A stretch of DNA of 64,000 nt from Sesamum alatum (lineage: Eukaryota > Streptophyta > Magnoliopsida > Lamiales > Pedaliaceae), in NCBI GenBank assembly GCA_034509735.1, contig JACGWO010000007.1, positions 2,046,001 to 2,110,000 of the forward strand, written 5' to 3'. Position 1 is the first letter of the stretch; every line of letters begins with the position of its first letter. The position numbers were made by a program, and so were the translations under genes. Shown piece after piece: positions 39,240 through 50,936 of this stretch. The notes beneath the pieces were generated by a model. That model saw only the letters and a program-made list of their open reading frames with translations, made no database searches and had not been told where the DNA came from.

Positions 39240-40490
39240 CCGTAAACGAACAGATTCAGGTGAGATTGAGCGGCAAAGCTGGAAAATCAATTTCAAAAAG
39301 TAGCACGTCTTCGTGGACTCTTTGGGGTTTTGGATATTCACATTTTCTATGCCATGTCAATTACTATGCCATGTCAATTACTAGGTCGTATTAACTTAGA
39401 TATCTGGGCTAATAGGACATAATCAAATATTTACTATTAATTTGCACGGTCCGTTATTATTCCGTAGGCCCTCTATTCACCTCTATAATTTTCCCTACTA
39501 TAATCTTGATTGGGGTACATATTAGCAATATGTGGACCTCATAGCAATTTAGACTAAAATATTTAGCCGAGTTTACCCCTCATATATGCACGTGAAATTC
39601 TATTTCTGACCTCAATTTTTAGTTAAATTACATACTATCTTAAATGAGACATTTAATGTTGTGTCAGACATTTATGGAAGAATGAGACTAGGAAATGAAA
39701 GCAACCTACACTTCATTAATGGCGGGAAGCTTGGTGGGTGAGCACGCTAACCAACGACATATGGTGTATTTACTAGGAAAGATTGACAATCTTGCAATGT
39801 AAATGCAAGATTGCGCTGAAGACTTTACTTAAGAGGGTGAATGTAGTAATAAATACGCATTTATTATCCAACATGATTGATTTAACATGTATTTATTACC
39901 AGGGGCAAAAACATAAATACACCAATAATAGGCATATCAGTGGAGGATAATAAATACCGAATTATTTGTTCAAACGGATTATTGTCAAGATATATGATGC
40001 CAAGTAAACACAAGATGATATAATATAGTATGAAAAAGTGTTATATAATATGGACATACTATAATATTGACTAATACAATATGACGCGGTAAACATGGCC
40101 TTAAGCCATAATTTACCTTGCCACGTTGGGCCCTATATTGTGGTTAGTAGAGTTCAGTCTCGCATTTACTTAAATTTGCCCCAGCCCGCTACTACATTCT
40201 ACGGCCCTCGCTCCTATTCGGACGTCGATTACAATCTGATCTGGGAGTGTGATTTTAATAATTTGTGGAACACACCACGTTTCCTACTAATATTTTCATC
40301 TTCTTTTACCCTTGCATTCACTCCTCCTATTACTATTCTACCCCCACCTGTACATGAAATTTCACTTGATCATAAATCCACTGACACAAGGTAGGTGGAA
40401 TTTTTTAATGCACTTTTTTCTATATTTTACCTCATCTCCATTGCTTTGCTCTCTCAAGTTTTGAGGCAGAAAGGTTTTCTCTCCAAGCTT
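39240..40490. other. spacer with MITE-like sequence
   Basis: No gene. 39850-40105 carries phrases (taataaataccgaattattt, gtttaccgcgtcatattg on the minus strand) like PIF/Harbinger-type MITEs, ending ggcc before a tta triplet. Confidence 0.4.
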
Positions 40491-40495
40491 GTTAA

Positions 40496-41223
40496 TCTAT
40501 TGGCACTGGATCAGCTTATAGAAGAGCATTTGCCGCCATATAACTGGAGAATTTTAATGGGTCTACTTCAAATTCTTCCCCTACATACTATTCTTTAGTT
40601 TCTAGATCGGGTTCAGGGTCTCCGGTGAAGTCCATTTCCTTGAGTTTGTCCCCAACAAATAGTTTGAGCCCGAGGAATTCGATGCCCAAGTTGCCTGACT
40701 TGATCGAGATTCAGACATTGCATCGGGAAATGTCGACCTCCCCTCCGCCTCGAGGATTGATATGTAAGGAGTCTGCATCGTCGTCGCCACCAAGTTCATC
40801 GTCGCCGAATAGATACTCTAGGAGAAGTGAGCTGCCACGAATTTTGAATATATCATATCGAAGTATGGACTCTCCAGTGAGGATTAGCAGTCGTGCACAA
40901 CATAATGCCAGTTCTATTCTGAAACGCCGTCACCTCCCCCCTCGAATCGTCAGGTTTCGCCGCCACCACCACCACCGCTTTCCACTCCTTCTCGACCACA
41001 AATTTCCACCTCCACCTCCGCCACCGCCACTGAGTAAAGTATGGGATAGTCCTAGAACTCCAACCCCTCTTGCCTTCAGAAGCCCATTTCCCAACCATCC
41101 GCCTCAATTGCGCCTTTGGGACCGGTTGCTATCAGGATCCCCACTGTGATTTCTCCATTTGAGTTGCCCCCAGATGATTTAGGAGTTGGCGAGAAGGATG
41201 GGGATAAAAAGATCTCCAGTTAA
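40496..41223 (+). pseudogene. broken fragment of a class I formin (FH1-type, proline-rich region)
   Basis: Translation gives SIGTGSAYRRAFAAI, a stop, then LENFNGSTSNSSPTYYSLVS, SGSGSPVKSISLSLSPTNSL, MPKLPDLIEIQTL, a poly-Pro run and LSKVWDSPRTPTPLA. After a one-base frame change at about 41080 it continues PISQPSASIAPLGP..VISPFELPPDDLGVGE and ends in TAA. This matches the region between the transmembrane segment and the FH2 domain of plant class I formins, which nucleate actin. The FH2 domain, transmembrane part and signal peptide are missing, and one in-frame stop and one frameshift are present, so it cannot encode a working formin. Source exon and mechanism of capture are unknown; all the sequence could come from one exon, so it need not be a retrocopy. 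Confidence 0.8.
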
Positions 41224-42910
41224 CAAAACATAACACTCAAGTGCATTAAAAATTCACCTACCTTGTGTCAATGGATTTATGATGGAGTTAAGGGATTCGA
41301 CGATTGTCAAGAAAAGTGTTTGATTTGTCAGGGATTGTAGCAATGGGCAAATTAGGAAAATTGACTATAATCCAACAAACAAGAATGGTAGGTAAATGGC
41401 CTACATTTTAATCTAGTAATTAGTAACCTAAATAAGGGCCCAAAATAAACGGGTTGTGAATTGTCCAATATAGGGTCGTGCAAGATATAGTAGACCCATA
41501 TTGTAATACGAGATAATCCAATACAAAGTAATAAACCTGGCCTTAGTCTAAACAATGTGGTGGTTTCGTGGTCCAATATGTAATTTTATATTTTACAAGT
41601 TCCAATTTCATTAAAAATATAAGGTTCTATTTGAATCCAATGATTTGAAATTATGAATTTTAAATTGTCAATTACAAACTTTTTGAATTTATTTAGATAA
41701 TATCATGAATTTCAAATTCTTTTTAAATTGGGTCGTTTGAAATCATTTATCCAAATACATTCCAAATGTATATTTAATCAAAACTTGAAAAATTGATGAA
41801 TTTGAATTTAAGATAAAGATAAGGATCTGAAAAAAAAAATGCTTTCAAATGATTGCATTTGAAAAAAAATTGAAATTCATAAATATTCAACAAAACAATT
41901 AAAAACTAAAATTAGAAAATTTGAAATACTGTAAATTTGAATTTATCCAAAACAAATTATGTGAATTTGTTATTAAAGGATTAGGATAACACATTGAATA
42001 TATGGTCTGATAGCTAACTAATATATTTATATATTAGCGTACAACCCGTGCTATTCACGTTTATATAATTTTTTAATAATATATTTCTTAGTAAAGGTAT
42101 CTTTTTCATAAAATAGAACTTTTCATTTTCAATAGGTAAAATATAGTAGTTTTGAAGTTTTAATCTATTTTATATTTTTCTACACATACAATATATTTTA
42201 CTAACCAAAATTTGTATTTTGTGAGGATTATTTCAAATAACTATGACATTCTATTGAATATATAGATCACTGTTTTCTTTTTTTACAAATATCCAACTCT
42301 AAGAAAAGTATAAAAAAATATAGAATTAGTTAAATGTATTTTTTTGTTATAATTTATCTTCCATCAATATCTATATTAAAGTAAATAAATCTAACATGAT
42401 CTTACATTGTAAAAAATAAAATAAAATAAAATATAAAGCAAGAATAAAAACTTACTTTTAATAAGTTATAAGAAAGATAAGTGCAGAAAAAAAAAAAAAT
42501 AGGAAGATGGACGATAACATAAATTATTTTAAATTCTCAATATCATTTCATCAATTTGAATAAGAAAAAAAAATAAGGAGTAAGTTATCATGAAATCATA
42601 AAATAAAATGAGTACAAATAAAATAGCTACATTCAATTAGATCATAAATATAGGCAACATTATTGTTGGTATGAAAGAAGAAAAAGACTTTTATCGGTAT
42701 AAAATAATATTTTCTCGAATAAAATTTTGTTAAAAATGAGCTCGAATTACACACACATGAAAATACATATATTTACATGTAAAGGTAAAAAATTACAAAG
42801 CATATAATCTTAGATTTAACTTAATCATATCCAAATAGTTCGAGAAATAAATTATATGTAAATTAAAATTTGGTGATTCATTCCATCTTGTAAATCATCA
42901 TCTGAAGGCA

Positions 42911-42952
<42 letters not shown>

Positions 42953-42957
42953 TTACA
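41224..42957. other. AT-rich spacer with small hairpin element and (AAT)n
   Basis: 41433-41556 folds on itself (ccaatatagggtc..gacccatattg) and ends with ggcctta like a Harbinger-type MITE. 42020-42060 (acaacccgtgctattcacg) resembles a Helitron end. (AAT)n of about 15 units lies at 42908-42952. Confidence 0.45.
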
Positions 42958-43670
42958 AAAGAACAAAAAAGTTAAACTGTAAAATAAAATTTTAATATAT
43001 GAAAATATAATAAATAAAAAGAAACAAGTGTATAAAAAGATAAAAAAGGACAAATATTTAAATACATATAAAAACTAAATATTAAATTAAATAGAATCTT
43101 ACAAATAAAGACTAAATAAAATATGTATCTATTAGCACTGAATGAATTGGTTCCTTTTTGTTGAAAAACAAAAACAAAGTAGAAAAGAAGTTTGAAAAAG
43201 AACATAAAAGTTAAACTGTAAAATAAAATTTTAATGGATGAAATTATAATACATAAAAAGAATTATAAAATACAAAGGTGTAAATATATTTTTAGTAGAA
43301 AAAAAACTGAATGGTAGTTTGAGTAGAATTATATAAATAAATATTAAATGAAATATGTACTTATTAGCACTAAATGAATTTGTTCATTTTTGTTGAAAAA
43401 TAAAGACAAAACAAATAAGAATTCTGAAAAAGAACGCAAAAAAAACCCTATAAATTAACATTTAGTGGATGAAACTACAATATATTACACAAAATTGATG
43501 TATAAAAAAATAAAAGAGATAAATATTTAAATAGAAAAAAACTAAATGATAGTTTCAGTAGAATTATACAAATAAATGAGAATATAATGGATGTAATTAT
43601 AACACATACATAGAGTAAATAAATTTTAAAAATGAAATATGTACTTATTAACACTAAACAAATTAATTAA
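42958..43670. repeat. degenerate tandem repeat, unit about 235 bp, three copies plus part
   Basis: Units begin near 42958, 43196 and 43429, each opening with aaaagaacaN(aa)agttaaactgtaaaataaa or a worn version. Each is followed by ttttaat(g)gatgaaa and, about 150 bp later, by atgtacttattagcactaaa. A fourth partial unit starts near 43575. Confidence 0.7.
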
Positions 43671-45140
43671 TTATTGTAGAACAAAATCAAGCACTCACCA
43701 TATAAATCTAAAAAAATAAAAACCAAAGACAAATAAGTACTAAAATTAATAAAGATAAAATAAGAAAAGAATAGAGATTGTTAATTTTTTAAGTATAATG
43801 AAAAATAATGTATAAAAAATAAGATAATCATGATAAAAGTAAACATCCGTTAGCAATAATATGAGTGTAAAGACAAATAAATTTTGAAATTTAACATACA
43901 TAAACATATTAGTAATGGATAGAATTTATTAACTGCACAACTTCAAAGATTATGAAATAAAAATAAATAAAATAATATTATGAAAAGTGTAAAACATCAC
44001 TCCATACACAGAAAAAGCAATAAAAAAAAGTATACAGAGCGTTAAGTTTGAGATCGTTTAATGGAGAATAAAAAGTTAATAATATTTAACCCCATCTAAT
44101 AATGAAAAGATGCCAAGTAGACTTTGTTCTATTTAAATACAAATATATGGACCACTATCTATAAGTAATAAAAACTTTTGATTTGGATACACACAAATAA
44201 TTATCTTTTAAGATTTTGATTTGATCTGGATAGTTTAAGTGTTAATAAATAAAAATTAATCATAAAAATAAACTCAATTAAGATAAATACATCTTGAATT
44301 AATTTTAAATAAAACTTAATCTTAACGTATAAAATTAAATTAGTATTTTAACTATGGAGATAAAATTCTCAGATAAATACGAATCAATATTTAATATATT
44401 TAAAATAAATTATAACTCAATTAAAAGATTAAATTAAAATCTTGGAGATAAAATTTCAGATAAATACAAAAACAAATATCTACTATATTTAAACCAAGTG
44501 ATGTTTCTAACTGCTGTTTTCTTAAAAATTTAAATATAATATTAAAGATAAGATTCAAATAAATACAAAATAAATAATATTTCTAACCAAAAGATTTTTT
44601 TTTACAATTAAACAAATTAATTATGATCTTAGAGATAAAATTTTGGATAAATACAAAATAAATATTTAATATAAATAATTAGATAAAATCTCTAACGAAT
44701 GATATTTTTTTTATAATTATAAAATTTATAATTCTAAAAATTGAGAATTGAGTCAAAATTAGATTAATTGCGGTTTAGATTTGCCAGCAAAACACAAGTA
44801 CATGGCCCACCGTGAGATGTTCTAGCGTGACGTGGCAACTCCTAATTCGTTTGCTCCCCCTAAAATACGTAGCAGACCGGTTCCCGGTTCACCCTTGTGA
44901 CAGCGGAACCACACTACCGGTCCGAACAAAACCCATTCCAATTTTAATCACACTGCATAAAGTTTTTGAAGTGAAAAACCCCAAATTAAATTCCCAGATC
45001 CCAATTCAATAGGAAATTTTCATCTTCCGGAGCAAGCAAAGCAGAAGTTCATTACGCCAATTCTGAGTTAGAAAGCTTCAATTCATCCGAAGAGCGCAAT
45101 TTGAACTAGGGGAAAGGAATTTTGGGTCTAATTCTGATCA
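43671..45140. other. AT-rich spacer ending in the UBA5 promoter
   Basis: 43671-44760 holds many short aaatacaaaataaatattt-like phrases and no gene. GC content rises at 44770; a GGCCCA (site II) motif at 44804-44809 and a leader of about 150-300 nt precede the UBA5 start. Confidence 0.5.
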
Positions 45141-48100
45141 ATGGAGGCGGAACTCAAAAGTTTGCTGAGTGATCTTCAGAGTCTCAAGGATTCTTTGCCT
45201 GATCCCTCCCATCAAGCTTCGGTTGCCAAGGTAAACGGTGATTTCTGCATTGCTTTTTTCTTGTTTATGTGATTCATTCTAGTTTGATCTGTGATGGTGG
45301 TTCTGGAATGCTGTTTTTGTGGTAAATGTAACTTGAGACCTGACACCAGTGTTTTAATTTTAGGAAAAATTTATGTTGCTTATAACGAATTAAGGGTAGT
45401 GGGAGATTGGGATATAGTGTGTCATGATAATTTTGAACTATTGGCTTTGGGGAGGATGTTGGAGAAAGGCGAAGAAGTAGTTTCTCTTCTTGATTATGCC
45501 GAAGGGAAGAGAAGAAACAGGAAAATTTGGATAAAAGGAGAAAAAAGGGTAATGCAGAGTTTAAACGTTAGCTGCTCCTTTTAGCTTTATTTTTGAATGT
45601 ATTTGACAACACGATTATGCTATCTTGTCAATGGTTCTCAATGAAATTCACCAATTGATTTATTGAAATGTTACACAATTTCAGTAGATGAACTATATAC
45701 TTCTGATGTTAAGTTCGAAATCAACTTACCCTGCATCCTCTTTATAAGTTCTCTCTCTCTTGGTTCTTATGCTTTATCTGGTCGCACAAAATTTGTAGAA
45801 AGAAGGTAGAAAAGAATTGGATTTTTAGTAGCTCTAACCGGTGAGAAAATGTGGGAATAAAACTAAGAAAGGATTTTAAATTTTATTTGAAGATATCATT
45901 CTCCGACAGGCACAAGTTGATGTCATCAGGTTTAAGTAAACAAGTCCTGTGAATCGTAATAGTGATAATGGCAGCAATAATGAGTGTATTTGTGTATAAA
46001 TATTACTTTGCATGTTCTGAATATGTGCCATTTTTTCTTGCAGATACGAGCACGTCTTGAGCATATTAAGTTGGGAAATGCACAGCGTTCCAAAATTAAG
46101 GTCATTGTTTTTGCTAATCTCTGTCATAAATTTGCGGGATTCAAGAGATTGACATTTGCTATATTGCCATTTTTGAAAAATTGCAATGCAGGATATGAGT
46201 GCTGAGGTGGTTGATAGCAACCCTTACAGTAGACTGATGGCACTTCAAAGGATGGGCATTGTGGACAACTATGAAAGAATTCGGGAATTTTCAGTTGCCA
46301 TAGTTGTCTGTATTTAGCTACTCTCTTCAGAAATATCTGTTGTTTAAAATTATTGGCTGTTTATGGCTCGCCTCACCGTACACATACTTATTAGTGATTG
46401 TTTCTATAAGAATTGGGCCCTGTTCTGATGCTTTGAATGAGAACAATTACTTGTATCTTATTACTTGTTTTCCATCTCACTAATTATGTTATTTTGGGTC
46501 ATGTCTTTTCAACTTCGTGGTTCAGAATTTTGTGTCTTCAATTCATCAATTGTGTTATTCTTAGGCCGTCTGTTTATATCCTTGTGCAGCCGTGCAGTTA
46601 TATGCATGTTTGTGATAGTAAAGGATCTACCCTGGTTCTCATATATTATTTTTGCTGTCCAGGGTATAGGTGGCGTTGGCAGTGTTGCAGCTGAGATGCT
46701 AACAAGGTGTGGCATCGGTCGCCTTTTGTTGTACGACTATGATAAAGTGGAGTTAGCTAACATGAATAGGCTTTTTTTCCGTCCAGAGCAGGTGCCTTTA
46801 TTGTATATTATCTATTATGGGTTTGAAAACAAAGCGAAAAGTGTGTTGATTAAGAAAAAGAATTTTATATTTTCTCGAACTTCTCCGAACTCCACCACTA
46901 TACTGGCAAATTGGTGGCATAAAAGTTTTTTATTTGACACTTCTTTCATCTTTCTCCCTCCCACAATCATAATATTGTGACATTTTATTTTCCCTTGCAA
47001 GGTTGGCATGACCAAGACGGATGCTGCTGTCCAGACTCTCTCAGACATAAACCCTGATGTTGTGCTAGAGGTAAAGTATCAGTGATAAATGTCTTCCACT
47101 ACTCTCTTTCAACTTCCCCCCTTGTCCAATATACATGGTACAATTTTTTTTTTTGTTTACTACGGTTTCTGTGGTGTTCATCAGTTGATTTTGTTTCTCA
47201 GAGCTATACATTGAACATCACAACAGTACAAGGCTTTGAGACCTTTGTGTCAAGTCTTAAGAATAAATCATTCCGTCCAGATAAAGAAGGCACCGGAGTT
47301 GATCTTGTTTTAAGCTGTGTAGATAATTACGAAGCAAGGATGGTGGTAAATCAGGTTGGAGCAAAGATTTTTTATCAGAAAAACTCTGTCTATTAAATCC
47401 TTTTGCTTCAATGCCTCATCGTGATCTAGATATAGACGAATCTAACTGAACTGCAAAGATGAGATCTGCTTCTGTGCTGTCTTACTTTGACATGATTATG
47501 CTTGCAGGCTTGCAATGAGTTGAACCAAACGTGGATGGAGTCTGGTTAGTAAACTGTCCTTGCTGCTCTCAGTTTACATTTCTGCAAAAAACTTGGTTTT
47601 ATTTCATTCTATAAATCAGTATCCATGTCCAAGCTTTTAGGTTATTGGAAGAAATTACACTTCCTTTTTACAATCTCCAATTGTTCAGATGTTGGAGCAT
47701 GCTCTGGTATCAATGTTGAGTCAAAAGATTAAGATTGTGACAAGAATAACTGATTAAGATCCATGCCTGGAAAATAATAAGGATGCACCATACCTGTCCT
47801 TGTTTCCATGAAAATAATCACCATTGTTATAGTTGCTTCCAATTTTCTCAATATAAAGATTAACCCTGTCTGGGTTATGTTAAGAACTTTTCCCTATATT
47901 AATTAGTTTGAAGCTACCTCAACTATTGGTTCATGAAAGGCCCCCTGAGGTCCTTTAAAATGCCATGGCTGTTTTAGTCATTCAATACCCCAATTCCTGG
48001 AAGTCGAGGCATTTCTGATGCTGATCTCATTATTTTGTCTATTTGTCATATCAAAAAGCTGTGCGTTTGAGTTGGGTCTGCACGAACAAGCTTATATGAA

Positions 48101-50141
48101 GTTATTGTTTTGCTAATCTATGCATGGAATTAAATGTTGAAACATTTTGTACAGGTGTATCTGAGAACGCTGTTTCTGGTCATATACAGTTGTTGGTTCC
48201 CGGTGAAACTGCTTGTTTTGCATGTGCGCCTCCCTTGGTGGGTTCACTATTTAAAAAATTGTTACCTTTTGAAATACAATTGTAGTATCCTTGCAAAGTA
48301 AATAAGTACAGGTGATCTTCTAATTGGGTCAGTTTTTATAGCTATAGCACTTAATCCTGCCTCATTGCTAATAGTTGTATCATGCTATGCTAAGACTACA
48401 GTGCATCAAAATCTTCCAAAATATCCAGAGTTTTATTGGTCAACATTATCCTTTTTTGTGATCGTTACTGAATGCTGCTTGTAGACTATTGGGTCCTTGT
48501 GGTGTAAATACAAATAGTTCGTTGATTAATGATATTTTCGATCTTAGGTCGTAGCATCAGGGGTTGATGAACGTACACTAAAGCGTGAAGGGGTTTGTGC
48601 TGCATCTTTGCCAACTACAATGGTAAACTTTTTAAATTTTTTTCGTTCAACCATATTGTATCACTCCGTTTCACTGCTATTTTGTTCCTGAACATCTTTT
48701 TGACTTGAAGGGTGTTGTTGCGGGGCTTCTTGTTCAAAACACTCTTAAATATTTGCTGAATTTTGGAAATGTCACACCCTATTTGGTAAGTCTTGGAATA
48801 GCTTTCTCTCTCTCTCTCACACACACACACACAAGAGTGTGTGTGTGTGTGTACATTCTCCACTCAGTCGATAGTGCTAGTTGTTGATACTTGTCGCATG
48901 ATTTCGGCACTTCTGTGACAATCATCTTGATCTATCTGGAAAGTCATGTATCGTTTTTGCAACAAGTCACAAAAACTAGCATGCTAAATGAAGTATTTAC
49001 TATTCTTTTACAGTAAGAAATTGTCTTATCTAGTTCCCTAGATTATAGATCTATAATGCAAGTACCATCCAAGCAATAGGTGTAAGATTCCTCTCCCTAA
49101 GTTAACTCCATGAGTAGTTAATGAAGCATCATTAAAAAGTCAAATTGGCATACCACATTGTCATACAATGTGCTTTATATTCCGTGCAGTGTATATTAGC
49201 ACATCCCTTACCGGTCATATCCAAATGTTTGAAGGAAAAAATCCACACCTGCCTGCTTATCCATGAATTATTATATTTTGTCCCAATTCTTGTTGATACC
49301 TTTTAAAGCGAGATTGGCTCTCTTGATTTTAGGGTTACAATGCCCTCAAAGACTACTTTCCGACAATGGAAATGAAGCCAAACCCTCAATGTTCTAATGC
49401 TGCTTGTTTGGAGAGACAGGTAAACATAGCCATATGGAATCTTTTCAATAGTTTGTCATTCAAATCTACATAGACTATTCCATTCAACTTTTGTTGAATA
49501 TATACAATGGTACAGAAAGAATACACTCTTGCAAAGCCTGCCAGGGATGCTGCTGCTAGAGCCAAGATGGAAGCTGAACCATTAGTAGAACCTGAGTGCC
49601 TCCATGCAGATAACGAGTGGAATATAAGGTAACAGGTTTAGCTACCTTACGATTAGGGTATTGACCTTTTAAACTGGTAATTGGAAGCCTTGTCAAAGTT
49701 CCGCTTATCATTCATTTACTTTACACATATGAGTCTTTTGTAGTATATCTATTATCTAAGTTGCTGCTGCTGTGCTCTATCATCTTTGCAACATCAAACC
49801 TGGATTCGCTGCTCCTCTTCTTCTTTACAGGAGTTCTACCACTAACTTGTGTTCTTTATTGTGGTTCAGTGTTGTTGATGATAGTGATGTACAAGACTCA
49901 AATGCCGGTTCAGGTTATTATTCTCCTCCTTTCATGCCGTAAAACTTTTCCACAAAAATTCCCTTGACTAATTTTTGTTCATGAAACATTTCCATTAGGA
50001 TCTCTGCCTGAAGGCCTTGTTCATGAGCTTCCAAGTGCAGATGAATTTCAGAAGCCACCTGCTTCGGCAGAAACCACTACTACCACCATTGATGACCTTG
50101 AAGATCTCAGAAAGCAACTCGAAGCCCTTAATGCCGCTTAG
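45141..50141 (+). CDS. UBA5: UFM1-activating enzyme UBA5
   Basis: E1 enzyme that adenylates UFM1 and carries it as a thioester, starting ufmylation at the ER; 422 residues. Fourteen exons: 45141..45230, 46044..46100, 46192..46305, 46663..46791, 47002..47070, 47202..47354, 47508..47544, 48155..48237, 48548..48622, 48711..48785, 49333..49419, 49516..49628, 49870..49913, 49999..50141; 1269 nt with frame kept throughout. The ThiF/Rossmann ATP site [19 protein letters not shown] starts at 88, with [15 protein letters not shown] next. Zinc ligands are in CFACAPP (C237, C240) and PQCSNAAC (C314, C319). Catalytic Cys is C261 in [15 protein letters not shown]. The C-terminal tail has W358 in an acidic UFM1-interacting stretch and a final helical [13 protein letters not shown] that in the family contacts UFC1. 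Length and all catalytic residues are normal, so the enzyme is predicted active. Confidence 0.96.
48800..48852. repeat. (CT)n-(CA)n-(GT)n microsatellite, self-complementary
   Basis: In UBA5 intron 10. About eight CA units (48818-48833) are followed after three bases by about eight GT units (48836-48852), forming a near-perfect inverted repeat. Confidence 0.9.
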
Positions 50142-50936
50142 GTTGCAACTGATTAATTAGATTTAACTTTTGAGGACCATGATGTTGATAGATGATCAGT
50201 CATCCAATACTCTGAGTTTGAATTTGACCTTTTTCTTCATAGTCCAAACACAGTTTTGCCTAGACACACCCTTTGGGCCAGAATAGTACCCCTGTTTTGA
50301 GGTGAACATACCGTGTACTTTATGTACTTTTTATGATATCAGAGAATTTAATTTCAAGAATTAAAAATAACAGTCCCTGACTAGTGGACAACACATCTCT
50401 CCCTAGTTAACGTCAAATTAACATGCATGTGAGTAGGTATATTTTCACCTTATGGGGGTAATTAATATTGATTTTCATTCAGTTTTTTTGTTAATATCAA
50501 CAAATTCGATAAATTTGACTGATAAATGGACCTATTTGTTAGATGAAAACAACTTCAAAAATACTTAATGTAATTTCCAAACCACAAGAAATCTAAGTGT
50601 ATTTACAATAAACTTCAGGGGATGGTGTAGTTTAAAACTTTATCTAAATTCATCTCAATACACACACTTGGATTTTCACATTATTATCATCTTACATGCT
50701 TAAAATCGCAAGAATTAGATGATCATCTTGCACTAAAACCGCAAGTACAACCCTAAAACACCATAACTGGAGAGACAACAAGAAGAGCACATCTTGCTAC
50801 TATACAGATACTAAACATCAGATACACTAACGGTCGAGACTGAGACAAGAAAAAAGAGGCTGCTATACATACACTGTTGCCAAAACTTTCCTAACTCATC
50901 ATCCATTTTTCTTCTGTACAAATATGCACACAATTT
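50142..50936. other. spacer between convergent UBA5 and histidine kinase genes
   Basis: Contains the 3' UTRs of both genes. The stretch 50440-50640 has phrases (aacaaattcgataaatttga) also seen near 3940 and 8690, a dispersed repeat. Confidence 0.5.

Noticed and set aside
40853..41107. Minus-strand Arg/Trp-rich frame
   Set aside because: Shadow of the formin fragment's proline-rich region.
43671..44760. Possible CRISPR-like regular repeats
   Set aside because: A plant nuclear context; the phrases vary in spacing and sequence and are simple AT-rich decay.
46465..46980. Single long frame across UBA5 exon 4
   Set aside because: It reads through introns; the family alignment and splice sites define the exon as 46663-46791.
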